A stretch of DNA of 64,000 bases from Ustilaginoidea virens (Eukaryota > Ascomycota > Sordariomycetes > Hypocreales > Clavicipitaceae). The notes under the pieces are model-generated. The model did no database searches. It had not been told where the DNA came from and was given only the letters and a program-made list of their open reading frames with translations. Within the stretch, counting starts at the first letter, position 1, and the number at the start of each line of letters is the position of its first letter. This document shows, piece after piece, positions 40,935 to 52,321 of the stretch. The stretch lies in NCBI RefSeq assembly GCF_000687475.1, contig NC_057317.1:3100001-3164000 (forward strand), given 5' to 3'. The position numbers and the translations under genes were made by a program.

Positions 40935-43672
40935 ATGCTGCCAGGTCCCTCCGCCAGCGACGGAGCCGACGGCCGTCTCCCAGCCTCGTCGTCGCCCTCG
41001 TTCTCGCTCGCGACGTCAGCACCCCCAGCGAATGCGGCCGTGAGCCCTGCCTCTGGCCCTTCCTCCGGCCCTTCCTCCGGCCCTTCCTCCCGAGGTCCTG
41101 GCGGTTCCTCGGCCGCCTCTGCATCTGCGAAAGCATCACCACCGTCATCATCCGGTCCTGGTACGCGGCCAAGCCTCCTGTCTCGACTGGCCTTGCCCTT
41201 GCAGCTGCCTCTCCCTCTCCGGAGCAGGAACCGTCATGTTGCCGATTTCCACATTCGTTGCGACGAGCCACACAAGCAGTATTGCGCCGGCGATTCCGTC
41301 CGCGGTGCCGTGGTCCTCGTTGCCCTCAAGCCGCTCCGCATCACCCACCTCGTCGTCTCGCTGCATGGCTTCGTCCGACTTTTCAAAGACCCCATGTCGG
41401 TCGCCAAGACGCAAAATCTCACCACACTCCCTCCCTCCGGCAGCTCCCAGCAACCTCTCTATCAGGGCAATGGGTTGACCAGTTTGTTCCAGGATGAGCA
41501 AGTCCTCAGTGGCGACGGGAGGATAGAGCCTGGCAAATATGAGTTTGGGTTCGATTTGATGTTCCCCGATCAAGGCCTGCCTAGCAGCCTCGATGTATGT
41601 CCTGTCTGAAAGCGTCTTTCTTTCTTTCTTTCTTTCTTCCTTTCTTCCCCCTTCCGCTTCCCCAACCTCTTCATTGCTTCAGGCGGAGAACTGGACGACG
41701 GTTTTGGCGTACAATGTCCCCCCACATTGGTGATTGCTGATTTTCCGCCATCTAGTTTGAAAGGGGAACCATCGCATACCTTGTGACCGCGACGCTCACC
41801 AGGCCTACCACTATTGCCCCGACATCCACTTGCGATAGAAAGGTCGTCCTAGTTGAGCGGATAGACGTTGGTTTGCTGTCACCACCACGGCCTCGAACCA
41901 TATTCTTGGAACCAATTTCGAAGCGCGCTCGGAGGAAAAAGGCTGCCCCGACGGAGAAGCCATCGGCATCAGGCACGCCGCACGAGATTACTGACCTGGC
42001 ATCCGAGGCTGACTCATCCGTCGTCACTGAAGATTCCGCGCGAGGTGAAAACACCAACAACCACCACCAAACCCCGGGCGACGCCCGTGGCGGGACTGTC
42101 CCGAGTGATGTGCGCAGCGAGATCAGCGGGGAGAGTGGCCGTAGCCTAAGCGCGACTGGCCGGCCTGAGCACGCGCACTTGTCCCAGATCGGCTCCACCC
42201 TCACGTCGGCGGCAAAGCAACAGGTTGTGGATGACAAGACCATCACCGCCACCATTGAGCTGCTCAAGGGTGGCTGTCTACCGGGTGAGGCCGTAACAGT
42301 GCGAGTCGCCGTGCAGCACATCAAGCGGATCAAGAGCATGACCGGTGTCATCGTCACTCTGTTTCGCCAGTCAAGGATTGATCTAAACCCTCCAGACTCG
42401 CCGTCTTTCGAGGCCTCTCAGTCGAAAAACAGGCTTCACAAGGATGAGCCGTATCCGAGATTCCGGACGGGCTTGATTGGCCTTTCGTTGTCGTCAGCCG
42501 GCTCCACGAGCGTGTTTCGCAAAGATCTCGACCAGAATGCTGCGCCGCTCATCATCGACCCGGCAACCCTGCAAGCCTCCGTCACCGTGTCTGTGAGAGT
42601 CCCCGACGACGCGTTCCCGACCATCAGAGGAGTTCCGGGCGAGATGATCAGCTTCAAATACCATGTCGAAGTCATTGTCGACCTAGGGGGTAAGCTCACG
42701 AGTCAGCTCGGGGTCGGCTTCACCCCGTCGAGATTCGGCACGTCTGGAGGGAGCAGTAATGAACCAAGTCAAGGTCTCTTTGGTCCTCAACGAGGGTCCA
42801 ACGTTGCCGACACCTCACAAGTAAAACGCCAGAAAGGTGTCATCTCTGTATCCTTGGAAACTGTTGTCGGAACCATCGACAGTGGACGGTCAAGGCCGCA
42901 CATCAAGCCTGGCGTCGTCAGACAGGCGGCGATCCGCATTGCCGAAGCCGGCCGAACCGAAGTCGTTCAGCACGAAGTTCCCGGCCACAGCGGCACCCTG
43001 CCTTATGGCTCAATTCTGACCAACGGAAACCCTCACCTCTCTTCGCCCAATAGGCGGCTTGACGACTACACAGCTCCTCCACCGCACCCCTCTGACATTG
43101 CTCAACACCGTCCATGGTCCTCAGCGGGGCTCTCACGAGACTTTGCCCACGTCAACGGCGCCGCCCGCTCCCAAGCCGCTCCTTGTTACATACCACCGCC
43201 GCCGCAAATACCCGACCAGGCCAACATGACCGAGAAGGAAAGAATACAGCAGGCCGAAGCAAGATTGCTACCTAGCCAACCACCAGTGGGCCCGTCGACC
43301 GCGGAGGACGAAGAAGATCTCTATGATGCGGAGGACACGCCTCAAGGAACATTGGCTGGCCCCGTGGTTCCAACCGTTGAAGAAGTGGAAGCCAGACTGC
43401 CTGCCCCTTTGATGGACGAAGCGGCCTCTGGACGTCCAACAGAAGACAAGCAGGAACTCGAACGACAGAGGTTATTGCAGGAAGCTAGCGCACCGCCAGA
43501 GTTTCCCGAAGACATGGATACTCCTGCCAGCAGCTCGAGCGCAAGGGATCTCCCAGACGAGCCAACAGCTCCTCATCTCGATGAGGACGCTGAGAGCTAT
43601 GTTGCTTACGGCGCGGTGTCGGAGTCTTCGAGGGCCGGTGGTTCTGAACAATTGCCAGCTTACCAACGGTGA
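40935..43672 (+). CDS. palF: arrestin-like pH-response regulator PalF/RIM8
   Basis: Arrestin-related adaptor that binds the alkaline-pH sensor PalH at the plasma membrane, is ubiquitinated, and passes the ambient-pH signal toward PacC processing. Exons 40935-41594 and 41756-43672, with a 161-base intron containing CTTT repeats, give about 858 residues. Arrestin N: NRHVADFHIRCDEPHKQYCAGDSVRGAVVL, ITHLVVSLHGFVRLFKDP, DGRIEPGKYEFGF; the intron joins GLPSSLD to FERGTIAYLVTATLTRPT. Then CDRKVVLVERIDVG and RPRTIFLEPISKR. Arrestin C: ATIELLKGGCLPGEAVTVRVAVQH. The C-terminus is disordered with TEKERIQQAEARLLPSQPP and DEEDLYDAEDTPQG, as in filamentous PalF. The start is uncertain: ATG 40935 is preferred, but ATG 40683 is in frame and would add 84 residues encoded by repeats. 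Confidence 0.88.
41615..41640. repeat. (CTTT)n tract in the palF intron
   Basis: About five CTTT units within intron 1 of palF. Confidence 0.85.
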
Positions 43673-43723
43673 TGCGGTGATGCGGTGATGCGGTGATGCG
43701 GTGATGCGGTGAGGCGGTGATGC
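43670..43723. repeat. GATGCGGT octamer array starting at the palF stop codon
   Basis: About six tandem copies of GATGCGGT, one with a G (GAGGCGGT). The first unit overlaps the TGA stop codon of palF (CGG TGA TGC). Confidence 0.9.
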
Positions 43724-44387
43724 GAAACAAAAAATATAAAAGAGGCGATTTTTGAGCATCTACTCATATATTCCCCGCCCACCTTCAACCCGCCCCAACA
43801 ACCAAGGTCGCGAGATTTCTGTTTCGCATGTAGAAGAACGAGCGAAATCGGGCAAATGAGCAATGCGGAGCAATGGTGTAAAAAGTACAAGGACGTGTAA
43901 GAAGGATTCGATGTTATCATGAGAAAGGGATATGATTTCTTCCTTAACTCCTCCGTTTTTTTCTTCTTCTTCGTTTCTTATCGGGGAATGGGATTGGAGG
44001 CTAGAATGGCGTTGAGGGGAATCAGAGGTTGCCCAATTTCGGGGCAAGATGACCAAGAGGACCATTGAGACATGAATAGTCAAATGGCATATACAGCGGC
44101 AAACCACGGCATAGTCATGCAATGCAAAGTCAAGATTTACCATGCTATATCCTGTTTTTTCCTTGTAATAAATCTACATGCACGTGTACCCTTTGACAAG
44201 GAGATAGAAAACACACCAGGTCCCGCATCCCAAGTTTCCCTCGCGTAATGTACAAGCCCTTGATCAGCGCAGCATTCCATCACCTAGACAGACATCCGAA
44301 CACGCGCTGAAAAAAAGAAAAAAAAAACCTTCGACGTAACATTCGACGTCGACGCTCATATATCCCGATCCCCTGCTTTCCCGTCCG
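43724..44387. other. convergent 3' region palF / JAC1
   Basis: No gene seen. Likely 3' UTRs; contains a short A-rich stretch near 44313-44330. Confidence 0.5.
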
Positions 44388-45128
44388 TCAATGCTGGTCA
44401 TGCAGAGCCAGCCTGATGTTCACCCAGTATCTTAACCTGACAGCCTCCCTCTTGGCCTTCTCGACGTCGTGCTCGTGGAAAGCGCGCTCCAGAACCTTTT
44501 CGCTTGCGGCAATGCTTGCCTCGTTGCTTTCCTTCAAGGCCCCTAGGTCCTCTGGGCAGCTGGCATCCTCGATAGCCTCGTGGGCCTCCAACACCTTTGT
44601 CAGCAGTTCCGGCTCTTCCATCTTGAGGGTCTCGTCATTGGCCACATCCACCCCTTGCAGCTGCAAGAGATACTGCGCTCGGAGGAGAGGGTTGGACAGC
44701 GTCTTGTACGCCTCGTTGATGGCGGCCGACATGGCTTCGGCCTGCTGCTTGGCGTGCTGGGGGTGCTTGTCGGGATGGTACTTGGCCTGCAGGCGGAGGA
44801 ACTCGCTCCGCAGCCGCCGCGTGTCCACGGGGAAGTGGCCGGACGGCGGGGGGCCCAGGGGCAGCGTCTCCGGGAAGAAGGAGTAGAGCGTTTCGGCTTG
44901 CGCGGCTTGCGCGGCTGGCTCGGGTGGCGATGGGTAATGCCCCGTGGCGGCATTTCGGGTGGCTAGCCGTCGGGTGTTGGGGGGTAAGGAGGACGGCTGA
45001 GGGGGGATCTGCCAGACGGGGAAGGGGCGAGCCGGGCCGGCGGTTGCGGCTGGTCGCGCGAGGGAAGACGCTCGGCGGCACGATGGGCAGATGCGGCAGA
45101 GACGGCGGAGGGGGGGGGCTGCGCGCAT
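44388..45128 (-). CDS. JAC1: mitochondrial J-domain co-chaperone Jac1/HscB for Fe-S assembly
   Basis: Hsp20-type J protein that delivers the Isu scaffold to the mitochondrial Hsp70 Ssq1 for iron-sulfur cluster transfer. Single exon, 246 residues, ATG at 45128. The Arg/Ala/Pro-rich N-terminus (MRAAPPLRRLCRICPSCRRASSL) is a mitochondrial presequence. The J domain follows LYSFFPETLPLGPPP, with KYHPDKHP (HPD at 118-120), then NEAYKTLSNPLLRAQYLLQLQGVDV. The C-terminal HSCB helical domain contains KMEEPELLTKVLEAHEAIEDA and RLRYWVNIRLALHDQH, the Isu-binding part. Every feature of the family is present and the length is normal. CxxCxxC in the presequence region is unusual but probably removed on import. 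Confidence 0.93.
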   Translation of the reverse strand: MRAAPPLRRLCRICPSCRRASSLARPAATAGPARPFPVWQIPPQPSSLPPNTRRLATRNAATGHYPSPPEPAAQAAQAETLYSFFPETLPLGPPPSGHFPVDTRRLRSEFLRLQAKYHPDKHPQHAKQQAEAMSAAINEAYKTLSNPLLRAQYLLQLQGVDVANDETLKMEEPELLTKVLEAHEAIEDASCPEDLGALKESNEASIAASEKVLERAFHEHDVEKAKREAVRLRYWVNIRLALHDQH

Positions 45129-46119
45129 GGTTGCGAGCGGGTTAGTGGCTCGGGCAGCGGCGGCGGCGGCGGCGTGCGATTGGCGGATACTGCGGGAGTG
45201 GTGTTTGCTACAGCCGTGGGTGGTTGGCTGGCGAGCTGCCGCCGCGTGAAGTGAGGCTTTTGAGAAAGTAAGTCGATGGTGGTGATGGTGACGGGTAAGG
45301 AGGAGGATGATGATTATGATGCTGATGATGATGATGATGAGAGGCAGTGAGTGGGTCTGGGGTACGTACCGACTCCGGACCCGCAGCAAAGCCGCGCCCA
45401 GCTCGGAAGCCGACGTTAGAGCCGCGCGAGGTGGCTAGGAGCCAAGGAGGGGGCTGGCTAATGGAGCGGTTTTGGAATCGGCCGTGTGCTGGAATATAAA
45501 AGTCTGTTTATCAGTTACACCTTGTCAGCTTCGGCTGCTGGTGCTCTGGGGCTGAAGTGTCTGTCTGGTGGCAAAACGACGAAAGTTGGTTCTGCCCAGG
45601 TACGGAGTACTTTTTAGTCTTTCTCAGTCCCAGCCAGATCAAGTCCCGAGGACAGCAGATGCAGCTGGTATGTATGTACCTAGGTACCTTACCTACCTCC
45701 CCTACCTCCCAGGACGGGCCAGATTAGCCCGGCTTCGGAGAGACTTTGCCCGCTGTGATTTGCCCCAAGGTGTCTGGTCCGTTTACCCGCAGACGGCGGC
45801 AATTGGGCTGCTTGAACCCCGCCCCACCCCGCGCCAATCCGCCAATCCCATCCCCACGTAACCCGTCATCCGATATGGAGCGATTCTGATGGGTGGGAAA
45901 TTACATATTATGTACATACATACCATGTACTGACCGACGCTCCTCTACCCCAGAGTCCAGACCCCCAAGCCATAACCCCAATTCCCCAAGGTCACCCACA
46001 CCCAACAAAGAGAAGAGAGGGTTAAGCCCGTCTCCTGACATTGTGTTTTGTGTCATGAGGAGCCATTCGTCCCATGGTTCCCATTCAGTCGTGAAGAATC
46101 AGAATCCGAGATATAGGCA
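45129..46119. promoter_or_regulatory. divergent region JAC1 / flavocytochrome-b2-like gene
   Basis: 991 bases with no gene. Contains TGATGA-type triplet repeats (45300-45340), TACGGAGTAC at 45601-45610 and a GGTACCTTACCTACC element near 45680-45700. No specific regulator site is recognised. Confidence 0.45.
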
Positions 46120-48387
46120 ATGGCCAAGCTGTTTGACGCCAGCGAAGGTGAGCTGCAACTTCCCCTTCGTCCGTCGTCTCTCGGCAATTGACTTCACTCT
46201 CCGCACCCACATTTGCGCCTAAACAAGAAGAAGAGAAAGAAAAAAGCCCCCGAAAAGAGACCCAGGAAGAAACCACGGCTAACCTTCCCCCCCTTCCCCC
46301 CAAGTCGCCAGGCACAACACCGCAGAAAGCTGCTGGGTTATCTTGTACGGCAATGTCTACGACGTGACCGACTTTCTCTCCTCTCATCCCGGCGGCTCCA
46401 AGATTATCCTCAAGCTTGCTGGCCAGGACGCGACGCAAGACTTTGACCCCGTGCATCCTCCCGGCACCATTGAGGAGAACCTCAAACCGGAAGCCAACCT
46501 GGGCCAGGTGAATCCCGAAACGCTGCCGAGCCCGATATCCACCTCCCCAAAGGAGACGCCCTGCGATGACCATGACTATCTCCCCCCCCTGGAGTCGCTG
46601 CTCAACCTCGACGAGATCGAGGAGGAAGCTACGAAGCGCCTCTCCAGGAAGGCATGGGCGTATTACTTCTCGGCCAGCGACGATTTAGTGTCCAAGACGC
46701 TGAACAGCACAGCGTACCGCGACATCCTCCTCCGGCCGCGCATGTTTGTCGACTGCACAGAGTGTCATCTCTCGACGACGCTTCTTGGCCACAGGGTTGG
46801 CGTCCCCTTCTTCGTCTCGCCGGCTGCCATGGCGAGACTGGCGCACCCAGATGGCGAACGCGGCATTGCCAGGGCCGCCGCACGCTTCAACACCCTGCAA
46901 ATCATCTCCAACAATGCCTCCATGACGCCGGAGCAGATTGTCGACGGTGCGCCGGCCGACCAAATGTTCGGCTGGCAGCTCTACGTCCAGAACGATCGGC
47001 AAAAGAGCGAGGCCATGCTGAGGCGCATCAACGCCAGAAAAGACCGGTTCAAGTTTGTGTGCCTGACTCTGGACGCACCAGTCCCGGGCAAGCGTGAGTT
47101 GGACGAAAAGTCCAACTTTGACAGGGGCAGCAGCAACATGGTACAAGCTGCTGTGACGAGCGCGAGCGGGAGCGGGAGCGGCAGCCAGCGACCCGGCGGC
47201 GGCGGCGGCGGCGGCGGTGGCGTCGGGCAACAGCTGTTTTTCGGCACGGCGAGCGATTTGACGTGGAAGACGACTTTGCCCTGGCTGTCCAAGCACACGG
47301 AGCTGCCCATTGTGCTCAAGGGCATTCAAACTCATGAAGATGCCTATCTCGCTGCGCAGCATGCCCCCCAGGTGAAGGCAATTATACTGTCAAACCACGG
47401 CGGAAGAGCAATGGATACAGCGCCGCCCGCTGTACACACCTTGCTGGAGATCCGCCACTACTGTCCCGAGGTGTTTAGCAAAATCGAGGTCTGGGTCGAC
47501 GGAGGCATCAGAAGAGGAACAGACATCGTCAAGGCTCTTTGCCTGGGAGCCAGGGGCGTTGGTCTTGGTCGTGCGCCGCTCTTCGGCCTCGGAGCAGGAG
47601 GTCAGGCCGGCGTCGAACGAACTTTTGAAAGTGAGTCAAGTGGACCTTGTTTTTTTTTTTCCGCCTTTGCCCTTTGCTGTCTGTTGTTTTTCTTTTAACC
47701 TTGTCTGGTCCGGCGTGCTTTCTTTCTTTTTTTTTTTTTTTTCCTTTATTGTTTGTGTAGCCGCGCCCCCGGCTTCCGTTCTTTTGCGGAACCGATAAAG
47801 GAGGCAGTCAGTACAGCAAAGGTCACACAGGAAATCCAGCAAAGATGGCAGCTCAACTGCATGGTTTATCTTCTTTCGGTTTTCTTTCTTTCTGTTTTCT
47901 TTCTTTCTTTTTGTTTTTGTCTGGCCGACTTTTCTCGTTCGTTGATCTTCATATGACTGTGTAGATGGTTCTCACATGGGGAACGGCTAAGATGACGCGA
48001 GCAAACATCTACTTCGTGCAAAACACGAAAATCGGGCATTGCGCCGCAACCGCAGCAGAGCGGGCTAACCTGGTCGTGAAACACACAGTTCTTCAGGCCG
48101 AGACAGCTACATGCATGCGGCTGCTGGGAGTGAGGAAGATATCGGAACTCGGACCCCAAATGGTAAGCTTCCCGCACATGTATTGCCCGACGGGGTTGCG
48201 GCGGCGTACAGCACCAGCACCGTTGTCGCCAGGCAAAGCCCGCGAGACACGGCCTCGTTTGCTGACCGTTTGGCCGGTGCCTCGTGCTCTGGGGTGGTAG
48301 ATCAACACTCGACGCGTGGAGAGGGACATTTACAACGGGGATCCGGGGTTGGACAAGAGGGGATTGTGGACAAAGCCAAAGCTGTAA
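46120..48387 (+). CDS. flavocytochrome-b2-like FMN-dependent alpha-hydroxy-acid dehydrogenase
   Basis: Oxidises an alpha-hydroxy acid such as L-lactate with FMN and passes electrons to a fused b5-type heme. Four exons: 46120-46147, 46305-47630, 48089-48162 and 48301-48387 (504 residues); introns 157, 458 and 138 bases. Cytochrome b5 domain: [17 protein letters not shown], with heme ligands in SSHPGGS (His 37) and DPVHPPG (His 60). FMN dehydrogenase: [81 protein letters not shown] (catalytic His), [13 protein letters not shown] and [10 protein letters not shown]. Exon 3 gives [14 protein letters not shown]. No mitochondrial presequence is visible, unlike yeast Cyb2, so the protein may be cytosolic. 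A nine-Gly run lies in the active-site loop. The 458-base intron is long for this window. Confidence 0.88.
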
Positions 48388-48801
48388 CATGGGGGAAAGC
48401 CGAGTTCCACCACATATCCAAGGGGAAGGGGGGTTTATCCTGCCTGCCTAGGAATCACACAGCGTACGGAGTACCCCGACGGCGCATGATGACTGATGGG
48501 CGCCATTTCGGCTCCGTGATACTTGGGACACGGCCAGGAAGGGCGGCCGTGACCACCTCGGTTGCTCCAAGTAGAGTAGTTGGAATAATCTGTTGGACGC
48601 TGGTGCGCGTCAAGACGAAACAGCGAACGCACCCCTGCGAACCGTCCCATCTGGCATGTGGGACGGACTCTGGACAGTTAGCGAGCGGTTGCGGGAGATT
48701 GGAGTCAATAATATCCACATGGGCAATGAGTAATAAGTAGATGGAGCAGGGGAGTTGACGGGATGTCTGCTCAGTGTGGACCGTTTGTCACGGTGCGTTC
48801 C

Positions 48802-48819
48802 GGGGGGGGGGGGGGGGGG
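48802..48819. repeat. poly-G run (18 G)
   Basis: Uninterrupted G run. A second run of 17 G lies at 49039-49055, 220 bases downstream on the same strand. Confidence 0.95.
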
Positions 48820-49294
48820 ACAAAACACAGCCACGGCAAGATATGTGTTTTTTTCGGGGCAGCAGCCGGAAAGCAAGCCGCCTGGCTGGGTACGACTACG
48901 GACAAGAGCTGGATGCGGGCTGGGAGTTGCCACAGCGCGGCTGTTTTTAGAAGCCACAGATGAATGAAGCCACCAGACAGATTCAGTGGGAAAGGAGAGG
49001 AGGAGTCGGCTGTACGGAGTAGTGGCCCGCCGCCCTTAGGGGGGGGGGGGGGGGGTGGTGCGGAATTATGTGGGCTGAACCCATGGAGCCTGACCTTTAC
49101 GATGAGCAAATTGACATCTCCATTCAAAGGTACCCGCAGCGTACAAGCAGAGTACAGTAGCATCCATGTGCCTCAGGTGCCTCAGGTACCTCCTTGGAGG
49201 TAACGTGAGACAACCCAAAAGTCCCGCCACGACGCGACAAGAAGCAGGGAAGACGCGGCGGGAGAAAAAAAAAAAGACAAAGCCAATGGAGGGG

Positions 49295-49324
<30 letters not shown>
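49295..49324. repeat. poly-A run (30 A)
   Basis: Uninterrupted A run in intergenic DNA. Confidence 0.95.
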
Positions 49325-49328
<4 letters not shown>

Positions 49329-49459
49329 GTCGCTTGAATTCAGGCCAGAGGCCACACGAACACGTGGCTTGGCACGTTACTTGCGTGCTCTCAGCTCTCC
49401 CAAACAAAGCCCACAAGTCGTCGTCGATCTACGGAGTACGGAGTACGATACCGGCACCT

Positions 49460-49556
49460 CATCCCATCCCATCCCATCCCATCCCATCCCATCCCATCCC
49501 ATCCCATCCCATCCCATCCCATCCCATCCCATCACACACATCACATCACATCACAT
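49460..49556. repeat. (ATCCC)n then (TCACA)n pentamer array
   Basis: About fourteen perfect ATCCC units (to about 49530) pass into TCACA-type units (49535-49556). It follows a double TACGGAGTAC copy at 49430-49446. Confidence 0.95.
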
Positions 49557-50273
49557 GGCTGTACTGCTTCTTCACCATCAGATCAGCCCGCCCCGACGCT
49601 GCAGCAGGGAACTCAAACCCGTGACGGACGCCCCGTGCTGAGTAGGGTGTGTGCGGTGCAGGAGCAGGTGCAGATCAAAGATTTTCAAAAGGGAGGGCGG
49701 CAAGCGTCGTGCTCGAGTGGGGCTCCGCGCCAGAACAAGTCGCGCGCTGGCGGCACTCGATTCAACAACCCAGACGCTCTGACCAGCCAAGCCATGGTTT
49801 GGGGGTTCTTGGCCGTGATCCTGTAAGGATTGCGAATGGTCGAGCATTTCTCCTTCAAAGCTTGGTCTTCGCTGCGGGTGTCGATGGTGGTGATGCTTGG
49901 CGACGACCATGTGACGGATCAGTATCTATCTATCTACCTCTGGGTAGCGTTTCAGGTACCGGGCAGCCCAGCAATCAATTCCGACCCGACCCATACGGGC
50001 AACTTGCGCAGTCTCTCCGCATGCCTTGTTCGCGCCGCGTTGCTCGGGAAGGCCCGAGACACTGAGGCCCAAGGAAACGCCTCCCCCATGGCGAAAAAGC
50101 CAAGCACAAAATTGGGAACGGGGAAAGAAAAAGGTCCGTGGCGAAAAGCCAAACGAGGTTGGGAAGTGGGATTTGAAAAGAATGGAGGGGAAAAAACTGG
50201 AAGATGCTTGGTTCCTGACTGGGGCCCCGGAACAACGCGCCAGAAACCCCCATTTACGACTTGGCGCTGACCG

Positions 50274-50312
50274 TGACAGCCCCGACAGCCCCGACAGCCC
50301 CGACAGCCCCGA
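50274..50312. repeat. CAGCCCCGA nonamer repeat
   Basis: Four tandem copies in intergenic DNA. Confidence 0.9.
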
Positions 50313-51295
50313 TCTAAAAGTCAAAAGAGTGAGGAGCGACCAACACAGCGCGAGATAAGGTAGGTGCCTAATCCACGTTAGTACGGGAGTCGATGTGGGG
50401 AAGGAGGCGACGAAATCCCTGGACTCTTTCCTTCTTTCTTCATCTGTCTCGATTCAAGCCCCCTCCCCCCCCCTCCCCCTCGCTGCCAACATTGCATAGA
50501 CTCGTAGAGCATGCTCGTGCGATTTGTTTGTCTTGATGCCAATGCCAATGCGCCATCGCGAATCGGCTCTCTGCGCGGCCCTACAAGCCTACAAGGACCC
50601 TTGCCTTTTCCGCGCCAGTCCAGTCACAAGCTTGCCGAGGAACACCTAAGCCAGCCACTGACTGACGGACGGGCCTTGATGCAGGTCTCTCGGACTTGAT
50701 TCTGCACAGGATCTGGTGCGTGAGCCTTGAACCCCTGCCGACACGCCCGCTTACTCCAGAACTTGGCTGCTCACTGGACGCTTTGCCGGAGCTTGGCGTC
50801 GAGTCTTGTAGTCTTATAGTCTTGTAAGTCGACTGGCCGCCTCGGCGCATGCCCAAGTTGAGCATGGCGCCGTGCTAGACGCTCTTGCCCCACCCCCCAG
50901 CCCAGCCGTGGCACCAATCGCGCAGAAAACCGAGATCATGGCCGGCCTGCCTGCCTGTTCTGGATGTTGCATGACGGAACTGGCGTGCAGGTAAGTAGCA
51001 CGGGCCTCAAAGGATGACATCTCAAAATATCTGCTGCCGCTTGCTGTGGTTGTATGTAGTAGTAGCTGCCCGCCGAGTTGGGCAAACGCATGCATCCAGT
51101 AGGATTCAGCACTGACAAGGCGCTTGTCTAGGAGGTAGTCACTCGACTCACTGCTCCGTACTCCCGTGCAGAAGCCGGGTTAAAAACCGGGATACTGCGG
51201 GCCACCGACAGCTGTACGAGGTACCGGGGCCGCAGTACCGAGTACCTGCGAATATTTACTCCGTAGCATCAAGTCAAACTTTGATCATGCGCCGC

Positions 51296-51350
51296 CAAGT
51301 ACCTGGGTACCTGGGTATCTACCTAGGTAGGTACCTAAGGTAAGGTAGGC
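51296..51350. repeat. GGTACCTAGGTAGG motif cluster
   Basis: Overlapping GTACCTGGGTACCTGGGTATC, CTACCTAGGTAGGTACC and TAAGGTAAGGTAGG elements. The richest copy of a motif that also appears near 10318, 10376, 28494, 40450, 45680 and 61030. Confidence 0.8.
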
Positions 51351-52132
51351 ACCCAACCTCGTGCCCACCGCAGAATTGCTGCTGCTGCTGCTGCACCGAG
51401 CGTCAACTGGAGCTTCCTTTGGCTACATGTATCATTCGCTGGACCTACTGCGCTAGTCCATGACTCAGATGGCAGTCTAAAATACTCTTCACACATGCTT
51501 CCAGAATTGACGAATTGGTCTTTGCCGGTTCTCATCCATCTGTTTCTGAGGTGCTTCAGTTAAAGCCGTGGTTGTGAGTGGCCCGTGTGGCCCCGACTCC
51601 TGTGCCCCCAGGCCCCCAGGCCCCCTGCCCCAGGACCCCTGCTCCGGTGGAGCAACTTGGACCGCTTTTGCCTCCCGAGTGCCCCCCCCAGCCCCCCACT
51701 CCTTCCCTCCAAGGGCCTTGCTTAGCTGGCTGTCAACCATGGCAACCCTGCTTTGCTATAGGCGCACTCTCTGGCTAGGGGCATCGACTCCAGCTTCCAT
51801 GTCCTTTGCTCCCTGGTGCCATCCCACCACCGCCACCAACCAAAGGGCCCTAAACCTTCCCCAGGCCTGGCTGGTGTGTGGCTTCAAGTCCTCAAGCCAT
51901 CCGACCCACCCTCTCCCTGTGTTTTCTGTGTTTTCTGTGTTTTTGTTTCTGTCTTTTGCTTGACATGGAGCCTTTCGAAGTTTGAATTCTTCGGTCAGGC
52001 GGCGCAAGCCTCCCCATCTACTAGATGCCACGATCAAGCTAGCCATAACCAATCCAGCAAATCCTCTCTGAATAAATACTGGCCATGGCCCGCTCTCCAC
52101 GGTGAAGCTTCTATTTCACCCCCTGGCGTCCT

Positions 52133-52154
52133 CCCCCCCCCCCCCCCCCCCCCT
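52133..52154. repeat. poly-C run (22 C)
   Basis: Uninterrupted C run about 170 bases before the DUF3712 start codon, probably within its promoter or 5' UTR. Confidence 0.95.
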
Positions 52155-52321
52155 TGTTGCTCTCTAATCTTCTCTATTCTTTCGTCTTCGCCTTCTTTTT
52201 CTTTCCCTCTTTCAGCAGATATCGACCTGGAGTCTGAAACGCCTCCCTTTCCCTTTCTTTCATCGGCCTCGTATCTTTCCAGCTACCTGAACAACTCCGC
52301 GCTACACCAAGCCCCAGCATC

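Larger units (their letters stand above)
48388..52321. other. 3.9 kb gene-free, repeat-rich region
   Basis: The longest stretch without a supportable gene. Open frames up to 209 codons exist but show no family motifs and overlap on both strands. It holds 18-G, 17-G, 30-A and 22-C runs, an ATCCC array, a CAGCCCCGA array, TACGGAGTAC copies at 48465 and 49430-49446, and a GGTACCTAGGTAGG cluster at 51296-51350. The last 200 bases are CT-rich and are probably the promoter and 5' UTR of the DUF3712 gene. Confidence 0.5.

Noticed and set aside
48111..48740. 209-codon plus-strand frame
   Set aside because: It overlaps exons 3-4 of the flavocytochrome gene in another frame and continues into repeat DNA.
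49460..49556. CRISPR-like array
   Set aside because: Pure pentamer tandem repeat without spacers in a eukaryotic genome.
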